Part shown: positions 22,893-33,881 of the stretch, piece after piece
How the letters are laid out: every line of letters begins with the position of its first letter
Numbering within the stretch: position 1 is the first letter of the stretch
Source of the DNA: Moniliella sp. 'wahieum'
Lineage: Eukaryota > Basidiomycota > Moniliellomycetes > Moniliellales > Moniliellaceae
Assembly: GCA_003971905.1 (NCBI GenBank)
Contig: RSEE01000001.1
Coordinates: 1,178,001-1,242,000, forward strand
DNA length: 64,000 nucleotides
Direction: 5' to 3'
Made by a program: the position numbers and the translations under genes
The notes under the pieces: model-generated
What the model saw: only the letters and a program-made list of their open reading frames with translations
The model's database searches: none
What the model was told of the DNA's origin: nothing

Positions 22893-23426
22893 ATGTGGCT
22901 ATCGGACCAGCAGAAGATCGGGGTTGGGCTTGTCTCCTTTGGCGCCTTCTTGGGGCTGGGTGTGCTTCTCTTCTTTGACGCGGCACTGTTGGCGTTGGGC
23001 AATGTGCTCTTCACGGGCGGCATCACCCTCCTCATTGGCCCGCAAAAGACCTTCTACTTCTTTGCGCGCCGCCAAAAGATCCGCGGCACAATATGCTTTT
23101 TCACCGGCATCCTCCTCGTCTTTTGCCGCTGGACCTTCATCGGCATGGCCATCGAGGCATTTGGGTTCCTCAATCTGTTTGGGTGCGTGCGACCCCTTGG
23201 CCGGTCTACCGCTTGCGCTTGTCCCGCCGCCACTGACTGTCCCCAGCGACTTTTTCCCCACCATCCTGAGTTTCATGAGGCAGTTGCCCTTCATTGGAAA
23301 CATCCTCCTTCCCTGGCGTTCGAGAGGTACGCCCCCCCTCCCTGTCGCCTCTCTGGGGCGTATACTGACCCACTGTCCCACTAGGTGCTGGACAGGCTCG
23401 CCGGCGTGCGCAGGTCCGCGGTATAG
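22893..23426 (+). CDS. GOT1: Golgi transport protein Got1
   Basis: A small four-helix membrane protein of the early Golgi and COPII vesicles. Exon 1 (22893-23182) encodes MWLSDQQKIGVGLVSFG, hydrophobic segments, then LIGPQKTFYFFARRQKIRG, a family signature. Intron 1 is 23183-23246. Exon 2 (23247-23326) encodes DFFPTILSFMRQLPFIGNIL. Intron 2 is 23327-23384. The short exon 3 encodes VLDRLAGVRRSAV and a stop at 23424-23426. One extra C in the CCC run at about 23311-23313 must be removed for exon 2 to read LPGVRE into exon 3. The corrected product is 136 residues, matching Got1 (about 138). The tiny last exon is easily missed. Confidence 0.95.
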
Positions 23427-23692
23427 GGCGGAACCTCGCGTCGCCCTGGGTTCCTGGCGGTCGTGCCGGCGCCAAGAGGGGTTGGCCAGGTTGTGGAATT
23501 GTGGGTGGGGGATCGGCACACATCATGACCACCTACTGCAGCTTGTATGCTGCCTACAGCGTTGTGTCTACAGAGAGCGAGGCGGGAGGGGGAGTACCGA
23601 GTCATTGTAGTGCCTACGATGGCTAACAGGAGAAGGCAAGGGGAGATGAGATGTACATGACCAAAGAGTAAAGGGGGTGACGTGATGGTGGA

Positions 23693-26600
23693 TCAGGCGA
23701 CCTGGGACGTGAGCCGACGAAGGACAGGGACGTCCAGGTAGGCTGGACAGTACGTCTCGATGCCCGTCACCTCGCGTGGCATGGGCAATTCGTACGGTCC
23801 CGCCTCATCCACCTCGGGGGGAAGGAGCAGGTGATCGTTCCGGTCGTTGGGCACGACCCGTGCTGCCACCGCTTTGAGAATCTCGGGCGAGATGGGGCTC
23901 TCGTAGTCCGCCACATAGTAATGCGCGATCAGTTTCTGGATCGGGTGGGGGTCAGCATCCAGCACACGTCGTAGATGATGTCAATGTCGCCGAGTGTGGC
24001 CTTCTTGAGCTGAAGCAGCTTGGTAGCTTGCATGAGGTGCTCGAGTTGCAGGGTGCCCTCGGGCATGTCGTGCGACTTGCACCATTCCTCGATGCGGGTA
24101 ATGTTGTACTGGATTTGCATTGCCCGCTTCCACGAGCAAAAGTTGCGCCGCATCAGCAGGTCGTTGAACGCCGTCACACCAATCAGCTTGAGCAGCTCCG
24201 TGACCACCTGCTGCGTCACGCTCGCCTCGACATAGTAGCACATCAGCGCCTTCCACACCTTGTTGAGCAGCGCCAGCACATCGTCCATCGTGTACTGCAC
24301 TCCGCCGCCGCCAGAAAGGAGGCGGTTAAAGAGCTTGCCACCGGCGTCGGAGGTGACAAAGCCTGGCAGCGCCTGGTGCTCAATCAGCGCTGGCACAACC
24401 ATCTTGTGCAGCACCTTCTTGGCCTCTTGCATCCAGGTGTGGTAGATGTTGTATTCGAGACTGTCCAGGTCATGTTTGACGATCGTGACCAGCCGCTCAT
24501 AGTCGCCCCATTCAAAGTCGTTTAGTTCGGCATCGTCCATGTCCATGCCGGGACCAATGCCTTGGAGCATGTCGCTCTCGGCAATGCAGACAAAGCTCAG
24601 CACCTCATGTACGTTCGATAGCCAAAAGATGCCCGGCGCGATCGCATCCTCATCTTCGAACGTCATGACGTGTTTGTTGCACCGTCTGCATCACATTGGC
24701 CAAGAAGCGCTCGCTTTCACGCACCATGCCGTACTTCCACATCTCGTCGTCACCAGCGAGATGAGGTGGGCAGGGAAGAGGACTTCTTTGGGCGAAGGCG
24801 CGTTGGCCGCCGAGGGCGACGGCACCCGCAGATTGAGAATCAGCCCGTTGAGCACATCCTCATCCAGCTGCTCCTCGTTCTCGAGCAGACGGATGATCTT
24901 CGGCCGGATCGGCATCCGAGCCCAGATCGTACTCACCCGACAAGCGATCGGGGAATTCCATCTCTCCTGGAGCCTGTTTGGTGAGGCTGAGCGAGCTGGC
25001 TTCCAACTCCTGCCCATCGGCAGGACCAATGTCGGACGGCCGTCGGCGCCGGCCCAGTCCCTCCAGGTCCCGTCCGAGCGAGAGCTGGAATGGCTCGGCA
25101 GCATCGTGCCGCGGCGCCGAGTTCTTCTGGAGCGCATTCAGCGTCTGGGCACGGCTGAGTTGCTCGTGCAACTGCGCATTCTCCTTGCGCAGCGCGGCAA
25201 TCAGCTGAGCATCCTCCTCGGACGATTGGGTGGCCTGCGTAATGACGCGCTGGTGCGCTTCAATCTCCTGGGCCCGCTGCGCCCTTCGTCGCGTAGATCG
25301 GCAATAATCTTGTCCTTTTGCAGGCCGCGCGCATGCTCGTCTTGCACGCCTTGCTCCTTCTCGGACAGCAGCGCCTGCAGCGCCTCGTGCTCGGCGAGGG
25401 CAACCGTGGGTTTGGCGAGCTCCGCCAGGGCTGCGCGCAACTTGCCCTCCGTCTCGCCGTGCTTGGCTTCGGCGGCAGCCAGTTGCGCTTGCAAGTCTCG
25501 CACCTGGGCACCCAGCGAACGCGTCTCCTTGGTCCGCTGCTGGAGGATTTGAGTGAGTTCCACCACCTTGTTTTCGAGTTTCCCGCTGATCTCCTTGAAA
25601 TGCTTGGCGGACTTGGCTTCCGTCTTGAGCACCACCATCTCCTTCTTGGCCAGGCGACGGCGGGTCAAGCTCTGGAGAATAACGCCCTTGCGGTCCTTGG
25701 CATACTGTCGGCGTGCCTGCACGCCGCGTAGCAACGCTTGCAGCCGGGCGGCGGCCGTATCGAGGCGGGAGGTGCGGTACTGGGCACGCACCATCCCACC
25801 CCGCGCACGCGCTTGGAACAGAACGATCGCCCGCTTGGTAGAGAAGAGCTTGGTGCGAGCCAGATGGGCGCGGGCCACAGCCTGGATGCGCACCGCAAAT
25901 GTCTCTTTGCGCAACGTGTCGAACGCGAGCTGGGCGGCGCGCATCCGCCACCACGTCTGGACATGCAGGGTGACAGCCTTGAGGGTGAGGTATTGACGGC
26001 GTGCGATGCGAGCGCGCACGTTCTTTTGCAAGAGCGTAGCCAGTTCGTTGAGGTCCTTGCGGCGCTGCTCAAACGAGGCCAACATGCCGGCTCGGAAGAA
26101 GATCTTGGTCAATCCGATTTGGTACGAGTCGGGCCCGGCCCCCACTTTCTGGAGGATGGCGTGGCTCAAGGCCTTGATCGCCTCCTCGCTCGAGACGTCC
26201 CAATGGCCCGTCTCGCCCGACGGGACCAGCATGTAGTAGCGCTCAACAACTCGACAAAACGTCCAGCGCGACGGTAGCGGCCCGAACTGATCCGAATCGT
26301 CTCTAGCACACCACACGCCCGCAGCTGGCCAGCATGCTCTGTGGCTCCACTGCCCAGGCCACCTTGGCCTCGTTGGGCTTGATGCAGCGAATGTAGTGCG
26401 CGTTGGTTTTGTCAATCGTGTCCATCAGGCCAATGAGCGACGACTTGAACTGCGACCCGAGCGTCGGCTTCTTGATCAAGCCCAGCGGACGCCGTCCCGG
26501 TGCAGGTTGCTGTTCGGCAGCAGAATGGGCCAAGGCGGTCTCAAACACTTGCTTCAGGAAAGGGTTGGAGGTAGCCTGGAGCAAAGCCAGCTGCTCGTCA

Positions 26601-28563
26601 GGGACAGTGTCTTTGTTTTTGTCCAGGAAACCCTCCACCTCGTATGTCACTTCCAGCGCATAGTGGCAGACTGTAAAGCTCGAATGACCAAAGCGGGGCT
26701 TCTTGAACGCCTTGTGGTACTCGGGCTTGCGGTCAAACTGGGTAAACAGTTTGTTGAGGAACGACTGATCCGAACCAGACGGCAAGCGCGACTCCTCGTC
26801 CAGAAGAGAGAGGATGCCGAGCCGAGACTCGATGAGGTTGATCGTGGGCTGGTTGTCTGCAAACTCGATAAACTTCCACTGAATCTGCTCTTTGACATAT
26901 TCCTCCTGTTCGAGTTTGAAGACATGGTCGTTGAACTCGTGCTGGAGCCGCTCGTTGGCATAGTTGATGCAGAACTGCTCGTAGCTGTTTCTTGAAATGC
27001 TCAAAGCCATAAATGTCCAGAACACCAATCATGTTCTTGCGCAAGTCCTGCGTGTCCGGGCTCAACGCCAAAGACTTGTTCATCTGCGCCACCAGCCAAT
27101 CAAACAAGCTGGAATACACGTACTTGGCCACCGAGTCGCGCACCGCCGTCGCAGCCACAGGCGAAAGACTGGACACAATCTTCTCACCACGAGTGATAAT
27201 CTGTTTCTTGACGAGCCAACGACGGAAGTCGTGGGGATCGATCCCGAGGAGGTTGGTCGCAATGAAGAGGCTAGGATCGTCCTCGGCAACAAGAGCGTCG
27301 TTGCGCACCTGCCCAATGTGCACATTGCCAAGATGGAGAAGGGCAGCAAGCAAACGGAAGATATCCCATTGTGTCGCCTCATTCAAGCCTACCGTTTCCA
27401 TCGCCTTTCTTGTGGCGGCAAACTCTTCGACATCGTCAACGCCTTTGACCACAGGGTCATTACCCTGATTCAGGTAATGGAACGCCATTGCGTCTTCCAG
27501 GCCCAGATCCTTGCGCTCCGACGGAGGCACGCCTGCGACCAGCTGATAAAAGATGTGGTAGTTCCTCTCTGTGGGTGGCTGGTACACCAAGCGGCTGCGT
27601 TCCAATAGGTAGGTGCGCATCTGGGCGCCAATAATCTTGTACTTTTTGTCGAAGAGAATCTCAATGTACTTGCCAAAGCGAGAGGAATTGTCATTGCGCG
27701 TAGTCTTGGCATTGCCAAACGCCTCCATCACTGGGTTGGTGGCAAGAATGCGTTCCTCCGTCACGCTCATTCCACTCTTGGGCTCTACTTTGCCCTTTTT
27801 GAACGGTGCAACATCCTCTTCTACACTGGCAAAGTACCGCATATGTACTTGGCTGACACGGTCTTACCCGCCCCCCTATACCCACGTCAGCATTTCGTCC
27901 GTCCGGATCAGGGAAGATGAGGACAGATACGTACGATTCACCCGATACGACAATCGTCTGATCCTTCTCGTCGCGGATCATGTAGCGGTACGCATCTTCG
28001 GCAATGGCAAACAAGTGGGGCTCCATCTCGCCACGCTTGCGGCCGCTGTAGGCGTGGATGAGCTCGGGCGAGTAGAGGTTGAGCGGATAGAAAGGGTTGA
28101 CAGCAATCAGGACAATGCCCGAGTAGGTGTAAATGTTGCGCAAAGAGTAGCGGTTGAGAATAGTATGCAACACTGTGCCCGTGTCAGCATGTGGCGCAAG
28201 AGCAACAGGGGAAGGTGCCTACCAGAGGGCTCGTTGAGATGGGACAGATTGGTCAGGTCGTCGGTCGCCTCGAGCAAGGGAGGGTGCGCAGGGGCGGGAG
28301 CTGGCCGGGGGCAAGTTTGCCGGTGGCGGTTGCCTGTGCATCGAGTGACGCACTCTCGTTGCCAGCGAGGACACTGTTGATCGCCTTGATATCAACGGTC
28401 ACCGTCTTCTCCTCGCCGTGTCGTCGAGGACCAAGGGGATGGACACCTTGTCGTTGGCCACGGTGGGCGCAGCGGAAACGGTGGCAGACTGCCAGGCCAC
28501 ATCCTTGTCTGGGTGCCAGACGCGCACGCCCGCCACGTAGGCCGACAGCACATCAGCAGACAT
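23693..28563 (-). CDS. MYO2: Class V myosin heavy chain
   Basis: Actin motor carrying vesicles and organelles to growth sites. The start at 28563 gives MSADVLSAYVAGVRVWHPDK. Introns are at 28173-28222 and 27876-27934, the latter splitting the P-loop GESGAGKT. Motor blocks follow in order: NPVMEAFGNAKTTRNDNSSR (switch I), DIYGFEHF (switch II), INYANERLQHEFNDHVF, and HYIRCIKPNEAKVAWAVEP. The neck (about 26090-25640) carries roughly six IQ-like motifs. A coiled coil comes next, and the DIL cargo-binding domain (about 24900-23960) includes FEWGDYERLVTIVKHDLDSL and FNDLLMRRNFCSWKRAMQIQ. It ends RRLTSQVA. Several single-base breaks occur (near 28418, 27850, 26990, 26325, 24690 and in the coiled coil). 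Expected length is roughly 1,550 residues, normal for Myo2. Confidence 0.97.
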
Positions 28564-29000
28564 GGTGGTGGTGCCGATGGGGGAGGGGGAAAGGAGGCGG
28601 CGAAGGCGAAGGCGACGGCGGTGATTGGTGGGCAGTGGGGCCAGTGGGGCGGGCGAGGGGGATGGGTGATGGGTGGCTGAGCACGGGTGGATCAGCGATG
28701 GGCAGGCATCACGCGTGCGATCGGCGGGGGCCGGCGGCAGGAGGCCAGTGCGCCACACGCGCTGTGGGCTCGCGCGCCGCCACGTCACACATGCACGCCC
28801 CGTGCAGGCTGTCTGCGTCGGCGCCTGGGCGGTGGCACGCGTGCATGCACCACACGCTGGCCGCCTGCCTCTCTCGGCCCGCAGCAGCTGTCTCTGTCTG
28901 TCGGTATACGCTACCCTGCCTGTGCCTCCACCTGCCGCCCATCCACCACCATGCACGCACATCCGATTGCACAGGAAACCACATCGCCTCTGCGTGTGCG
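28564..29000. other. Intergenic upstream of MYO2
   Basis: 437 bp between the tail of the WW-protein gene and the myosin start. No gene is seen; it presumably contains the MYO2 promoter. GTGCGCC-rich and CACACGC motifs occur, but no clear TATA box. Confidence 0.5.
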
Positions 29001-29577
29001 CTACCAGTCGCCTCCCCCAAAGTCACCGCTGTCCTGCCCGTCCTGGTACCCGTCGGCATAGGCATCCTCCTCCTTGTCCTCTGCGCGTCTGTTAGCCCAC
29101 CCACACCCCAGCTAGGTCCCCGTCCCACGTCACGTACCAATCGCATCTGAAATCAGCATCCCACCCAGCAGGCCGCCTCCGAGGCCCAGCATCGCCCCGC
29201 CCATAGCGCCCATGCCGTGCTTCTGCGGAGCCTGCTGCTCCACCACCACGGTCTGTTGCGGCGCAGCAGCGTACCCCTGGGGCGCATATCCTTGTGGCCC
29301 ACCGTACTGTCCCTGCGGCGCACCATATTGCGCAGCGGGATAGCCTTGCTGCTGTTGCGGCGGGCCGTACCCTCCTCCCATCTGTGGGGCGTACCCACCG
29401 TACCCGCGGCTCGCATCCGGAGGCCCTGGCGGCGGCGCAAACGACTCGTCCAGCGCGATGCACCCAGCTCGAACGCGGCGGCTGGGCATTGGTATCGACG
29501 TAAAACCAGCGGTTGTACTCATTGTTGTACTGCTTGGTCCACCCAGGCGGGAGGGCACGCGAGTCGTTCTGCGCCAT
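29001..29577 (-). CDS. WW-domain/glycine-zipper protein, WWM1-like
   Basis: The start at 29577 gives MAQNDSRALPPGWTKQYNNE, a WW domain (LPPGW...RWFYVDTNAQPPRSSW). A Gly/Tyr/Gln/Pro-rich linker and a glycine zipper (GAMLGLGGGLLGGMLISDAI) follow. After an intron at 29081-29137 the last exon adds EDKEEDAYADGYQDGQDSGD and ends GGGDW at 29001. This acidic tail is shared by fungal relatives of yeast Wwm1, a metacaspase-interacting protein. Near 29455 the frame changes between WVH and ALDESFAPPP, implying one gained or two lost bases. Without the final exon the frame would stop immediately after DAIGT, so the splice matters. Corrected length is about 172 residues. Confidence 0.77.
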
Positions 29578-30117
29578 GATAGTGCTAGAGAGGCAAGGGG
29601 GGTGGGCGCAAGTCAGAGAAAAGGTGAAAGAGGCGCGCTGAATGAGCAAGGCAAGAGGGGCGGGTGGTGTGGTAACTAACAAGGACAATATTTATATGAA
29701 TCCCTGTTGCCTGCTTTGGCGTTCCTGGTCAACTGCGCAGCGGACACCGCACAAACACCACGTGCGCGCGGGTCAACTATGTTGCATGCCCACCCAATGT
29801 TCAACGTCCAACCCTTGGCCCCCTAACCTGAAGTTTGTTTGCTGGGACAAGGGTGCCAAGCGGGCATTATAAAATGTCGGCCGTCGGAATGCCTGTCAAG
29901 CCGAAGACCCGGAGACGAGGATGCCGTTCGTTCACCTCGGGCCTCACTGGCCGCCTCACCCTCGAGGCTCGAGGGCCGTCGCGCGTCACGTGTCAAACTC
30001 TGCCGTTCCTCATATGTACTGCCACGCAACACGATCCGATTCGTAACCTGGACTCCTCTCGCGCAAGGGGGGAGCATAATGAATTTCGGGCGACGGCTAT
30101 GCATTGGCTAGCCCGAC
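29578..30117. other. Intergenic, WW-protein gene to TMEM14 gene
   Basis: 540 bp with no gene seen. It holds the promoter of the WW protein on its left, and near 29788 a GTTCAACGTCCAAC half-element related to the GTTCAA palindromes. Confidence 0.5.
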
Positions 30118-30510
30118 CTAGTCCAACAGCATCTTGATGTAGTAGGAGCCAGCGAGGACCGAGAGGATGGTGAGCGTCTTGGGCAGAGGCCCTTTTGCAA
30201 ACCGGGGCGCCGAGGAGCCCAAGAGCAAGACGGACGCTCCTGCCGCCGTCTCGACACCGTAGGTGGCACCAGCGTGGATCCGGTACCCCGCCACGGCGTA
30301 CAGCGCGCCGACCGATACGCCTGCAATGAGCGATGGCACGGACCTGGTGCGAGCGTAGCCAATGCTGCCGCCCAGCGAGCACAGGGCCGCCATTGTGTAC
30401 GCTGGATGGAACGGTTTGCCCGTCACAATAGCCACCACCACCGTCAGGACAATGCCGGCCAAAACAGGGATGGGAACCGCCTGGACCACATGCGCCATGT
30501 CAGCCTCCAT
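30118..30510 (-). CDS. TMEM14-family membrane protein
   Basis: Small integral membrane protein. Conserved segments are HPAYTMAALCSLGGSIGYA, TRSVPSLIAGVSVGALYAVA and, at the end, LTILSVLAGSYYIKMLLD; four hydrophobic helices are visible. The family (human TMEM14C and relatives) includes mitochondrial inner-membrane proteins involved in heme-precursor transport. The ATG at 30510 (MEADMAHVVQ) is the first convincing start. Upstream, a perfect donor (GTGAGT at 30578) and an acceptor ending at 30519 could join a short 5' exon (SSSDALHVRNN), but that exon has no visible ATG within its frame, so the N terminus is unresolved. Confidence 0.85.
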   Translation of the reverse strand: MEADMAHVVQAVPIPVLAGIVLTVVVAIVTGKPFHPAYTMAALCSLGGSIGYARTRSVPSLIAGVSVGALYAVAGYRIHAGATYGVETAAGASVLLLGSSAPRFAKGPLPKTLTILSVLAGSYYIKMLLD

Positions 30511-30621
30511 ATCCTCGACTAGGAAAAGAGCGCGCGGAGCGATCGGAGGTGTAACGTTCATGAGGCATGCCCACTCACCATTGTTACGGACGTGCAGAGC
30601 GTCGCTGGAAGATGGTGGCAA

Positions 30622-31416
30622 AACTGCGTGAGCAGGATGAGCGGCAGCTGAGCTAGCTGGAAGCGCCTGTCAATTTGTCAGGCCACATGCTGATCGTGGG
30701 AGTTGGACGGGTCACGTGATGATCACAGCTCGTCGCTGGGCCAACATTGTGGCCGACAGCTTGCCATAGCCAACGCCTTCCCCGGCACGCACGCAGACAC
30801 GTAACAGAGGGAGGGAGCAGTGGGGGGGGAGATGTATCTCTGTCTAGGCTGCCCATCAACTCGCCACGGATGCGCCAGATGGGCTGACGCTGATGGGGGG
30901 GGGGCTGGAGCACGTGCCGGTCCTACCTGCAGCAGTCTGGCACGGTGCTGACCTAAGCAACTATTGCCTGCCCTAGTCTGCCTGACCTGCCCCAGCAGTG
31001 CCCCAGTGCGTACGCAGAGAAGCTGGGAGCTGGCCGAGTCCGGAGACAGCCGGCTGCTCAGAGCCGAAACAGAACACCGACCAGGCGCCCCGACCAAGCC
31101 GATCGACAGACACCCGCAGACGTGCCTCGTGAGCATACTCCCCCCGTGCACACATCCTCGGGGCACCAGGGCAGCGTGAGCACCACATGGCCAGCCAAGG
31201 GCTTGTGGTTCCTGCCTCCAAGCTTCAGTCTGCCTGAAGCTTGAAGCTTGAAGGCTCAGGCTCAGTTAGCGCGCTAAGCGCAGCACACCCCTGCCCCACC
31301 CCTCCATCTCCCTAACCTCTCGTGCCCATCACAACCTCCACACCACATGCCCTGCTGCGCCGGCCGCACCTCCTTCACCTCACTCTTTCTTGCCCTCTCA
31401 CTCTCTCTCACCTACC
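30622..31416. other. Intergenic, TMEM14 to small secreted protein
   Basis: No gene seen in about 0.8 kb. A triple TGAAGCTTGAAGCTTGAAG element (31234-31253) lies about 170 bp upstream of the next start. A CT-rich leader (31375-31412) precedes that ATG. Confidence 0.5.
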
Positions 31417-31731
31417 ATGTTCACCTCCCGCGTCGTCGCCGTTGCGCTTGTACTGCTGGCAGGCAGCTCAGCTGTGCTGGCCACCGCTCCTGCTCGCGGG
31501 GGCCTGTCGCGTCGGTCCCAAGCCCATTCCCAGCTCGCCATCCAGCGCCGCGTGACGGCCGAGCAGCAGCGCCAGCAGGACGAGCTGGACTGCTACCAAG
31601 ACGCCTTGGACGAGATGAACACGGCGTGGCAATCCGCCGTCACTGCGGGGCACGTGACCGACTTTGCATCGTTTGCCAACGCCCACGGTGGTCTGCCTGA
31701 CCCGCTCAACTGCCTTGCCGAGTGCGAGTAA
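31417..31731 (+). CDS. Small secreted protein, unrecognised
   Basis: The ATG at 31417 gives MFTSRVVAVALVLLAGSSAV followed by LATAPARGG, a clear signal peptide with a probable AxA-type cleavage site. The mature part is short (about 80 residues), rich in Gln, Ala and Asp (TAEQQRQQDELDCYQDALDE), with only three cysteines, the last two near the end (LNCLAEC). No family is recognised. The stop overlaps a GTAAGC donor-like sequence (31727-31732), so a further exon is possible. The CT-rich tract immediately upstream is consistent with an expressed gene. A secreted effector or cell-wall-associated peptide is possible but unproven. Confidence 0.55.
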   Translation: MFTSRVVAVALVLLAGSSAVLATAPARGGLSRRSQAHSQLAIQRRVTAEQQRQQDELDCYQDALDEMNTAWQSAVTAGHVTDFASFANAHGGLPDPLNCLAECE

Positions 31732-33058
31732 GCATGATGACGGGTAAGTAAGGGTACAGACAGAACAGTTGCCTTCGCTTGCTCTGCTGCCCACCTCTAT
31801 GCCGCCTCGAGGATCGTATCTCTCCATTGTTTGCTCCCCTGCCGATACGCTGGCCGTGATCGTTCCAGCTTGGATCCTTCCCATCCCCCCCCCCTCCCTT
31901 TTTTACACCCTCTTCCCCCCAGCCACCAGGGGGGACGTTGTTTCTGTGCAGTACAACCCTCCGACCGGAGTTGCGTCTGCTGGGTTCGCTCACCACAGTC
32001 GTGGTTGTAGGCAGTCGCAGGCAGCCTGGCAAGGAGGGGGGCCCATCTGGCGTGCGGCCTCGTCGGCGCAGATCCGCTTCCTTGGCTTTTTGTTCTTTTC
32101 TTTTCTTCCGATACTATCCTTTACGGTCTCGGTGTCGGAGTTGTTTATTTCTGGCTCACTCTCACTCGCCCGTTTGTACCAATGCGTGGCAGCTGTTGCT
32201 ACATGCTGATTTTGCCCCAGTAGGCGTGGCGGGTTTCGCTGTGGTAAGGGTGTAGGGGCGGGCAGGCTAAGCAGGGCTAGATGCTGGGAGCGGGGCGCGG
32301 GACGCCTGAGAGCCGGTAGTTGTGATGGCGCTGGCCGTGCCCATGCCCATGAGCGCCATGGGCACCCTGAGCAGGAATGTGAGTGTGACAGGGGCGAGCC
32401 GGATGACGATCCGTTGCGCCAGGGGCTAGGGATGGTCGATCGACGGTGAGCATTGAAGCTTGAAGTTGCAGGTGCTGAACGTTCAAGTTGAACGTTGAAT
32501 TGAATCGGGGGTCCGGCGCCACCGCAGGCCACAGGAGCCACAGGCGCCGGCGACGACGGCTGGGCTGGCAGGTGTGGTGGGGCTGTGCAGGGAGGGCAGT
32601 GTGAGCGCTGCGGCGCTCAGGACACTCATACACTACACTGGCCGCATGCGGGTGGGCAGGGGTGGGCTCCACGCCACCGGCCGACGGATGGGCGATCGGA
32701 GGCAAGCGGCCGGCGGCAGCCTCCCTGTTGGCCGCACAGCCGCCACGATTAAAGTGCAAACGCCTCCGCAGCACATCGCACTCGCAGCGCACCAGCACAC
32801 ACCAGCTGCCAGGCACCCGCCAGCCACGCGGCTTCCAACACCAAGTGCTGCCACGCGAAAGCAATCATCCGTGCCATCAGCCTTCGCCTCAGCTACGCTT
32901 GCCAACGCACCGGCGGCGGCTGCTGCCTCCTTGCTTCCCACCCCCACCACCTGCGTCTGGCACGCTCCTCTCCTCCCCACACTTCTCCCGCCCTCTCTTC
33001 CCCTCGTCCCACATCCTCCTCCCGGCCCGGTGCCCTCGAACTCTAAACCCCACCCACC
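31732..33058. other. Intergenic, between two secreted-protein genes
   Basis: 1.3 kb without a recognisable gene. It contains TGAAGCTTGAAG at 32453 and the nested palindrome AACGTTCAAGTTGAACGTT at 32478-32496. The last 150 bp is rich in CTCC/CCTC, a typical leader for the downstream gene. Confidence 0.5.
32477..32496. promoter_or_regulatory. Nested palindrome GAACGTTCAAGTTGAACGTT
   Basis: A 19-bp palindrome with only the central base unpaired, immediately followed by TGAATTGAA. It lies about 570 bp upstream of the repeat-protein start and belongs to the recurring GTTCAA-N-TTGAAC class. Confidence 0.4.
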
Positions 33059-33881
33059 ATGCGTTCCCCCGCCCTGCTCCTTGTCTTGTTTCCTCGCCTC
33101 GCCCGCCGCCTGGGCCCACAGCGCGCCCTTGCACCGCGACGGGCTGCATGCCACCCAGCTGCCCAAGGCAAGCACGGAGCAAACCCCGAGGTGGCCAGCT
33201 GGTGGGCCCATGCCTCCTCCTACCGCCAAGCACACTATCCCAGCTCGGCCGCCGCCGACGACGACGGCGTCGCGTCGTGGAAGGCACATGCCAAGTCCTA
33301 TTCCATGAGCCAAGCCCACCGCTCCGCCAAGGCCGCCGCGTCCGCCTGGCGTGCCAGTGTCTCCCACGCCGCTGCCCAGCCGCACGTGGAAGACCATAGC
33401 GACGAGCCCGACGACGGCGTCGCGTCGTGGAAGGCACATGCCAAGTCCTATTCCATGAGCCAAGCCCACCGCTCTGCCAAGGCCGCCGCGTCCGCATGGC
33501 GCGCCAGTGTCTCCCACCGCTGCCCAGCCGCACGTGGAAGACCATCGCGACGAGCCCGTCTCCACCATCGATGCTGACCCAGCGCTGGCGCAAACAAGCT
33601 GGTCAACGACGAGGCCGCTACCACCCTCGCGCCTCCCCCGACGCGCCGCTGCCCATCGATCCCAAAGAGACCGACCCAGCTCGCGTTCGTGGCTGGCGCA
33701 TGCTGCCTCATTCTCCTTTGCCCAGGCGCAAGCCTCTGCCAAGGCGGCTGCCGCAGCGTGGGAAGCCCACGCTTCCTCTGCTCGTGCCTCGCTCAAAGCG
33801 GGAACCGCGGCGATCAAGGAGGAGAAGGCTACCACCCTCCTCCCACCTGCTGCTGCGACGTCCACCGCTAATCCACGCTGA
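33059..33881 (+). CDS. Secreted protein with tandem 50-residue alanine-rich repeats
   Basis: The ATG at 33059 gives MRSPALLLVLF, and a one-base correction near 33090 continues LASPAAWAHSAPLHRDG, completing a signal peptide. The body is tandem repeats with the core SWKAHAKSYSMSQAHRSAKA, then AASAWRASVSH and a His/Asp/Glu-rich spacer. Units: a diverged first copy (VASWWAHASSYRQAHY), two nearly identical copies exactly 150 bp apart, and a diverged last copy (SWLAHAASFSFAQAQASAKA). The two close copies differ mostly at synonymous positions. The second has lost two bases near 33518, shifting the frame; a further shift lies near 33590-33690. The stop is at 33879-33881. No known family is recognised; the Trp/His/Ala spacing suggests amphipathic helices. 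Confidence 0.65.
33262..33557 (+). repeat. Two 150-bp coding tandem repeats
   Basis: The copy starting near 33262 and the copy starting near 33412 match over at least 110 bp with only a few substitutions, which are silent (for example TCC/TCT serine and GCC/GCA alanine). Both encode the SWKAHAKSYSMSQAHRS core. Confidence 0.85.

Noticed and set aside
30511-30621. N-terminal extension of the TMEM14 protein to 30621
   Set aside because: The codon at 30621 is TTG, not ATG. A short spliced 5' exon is possible, but no start codon is visible, so the ATG at 30510 was preferred.
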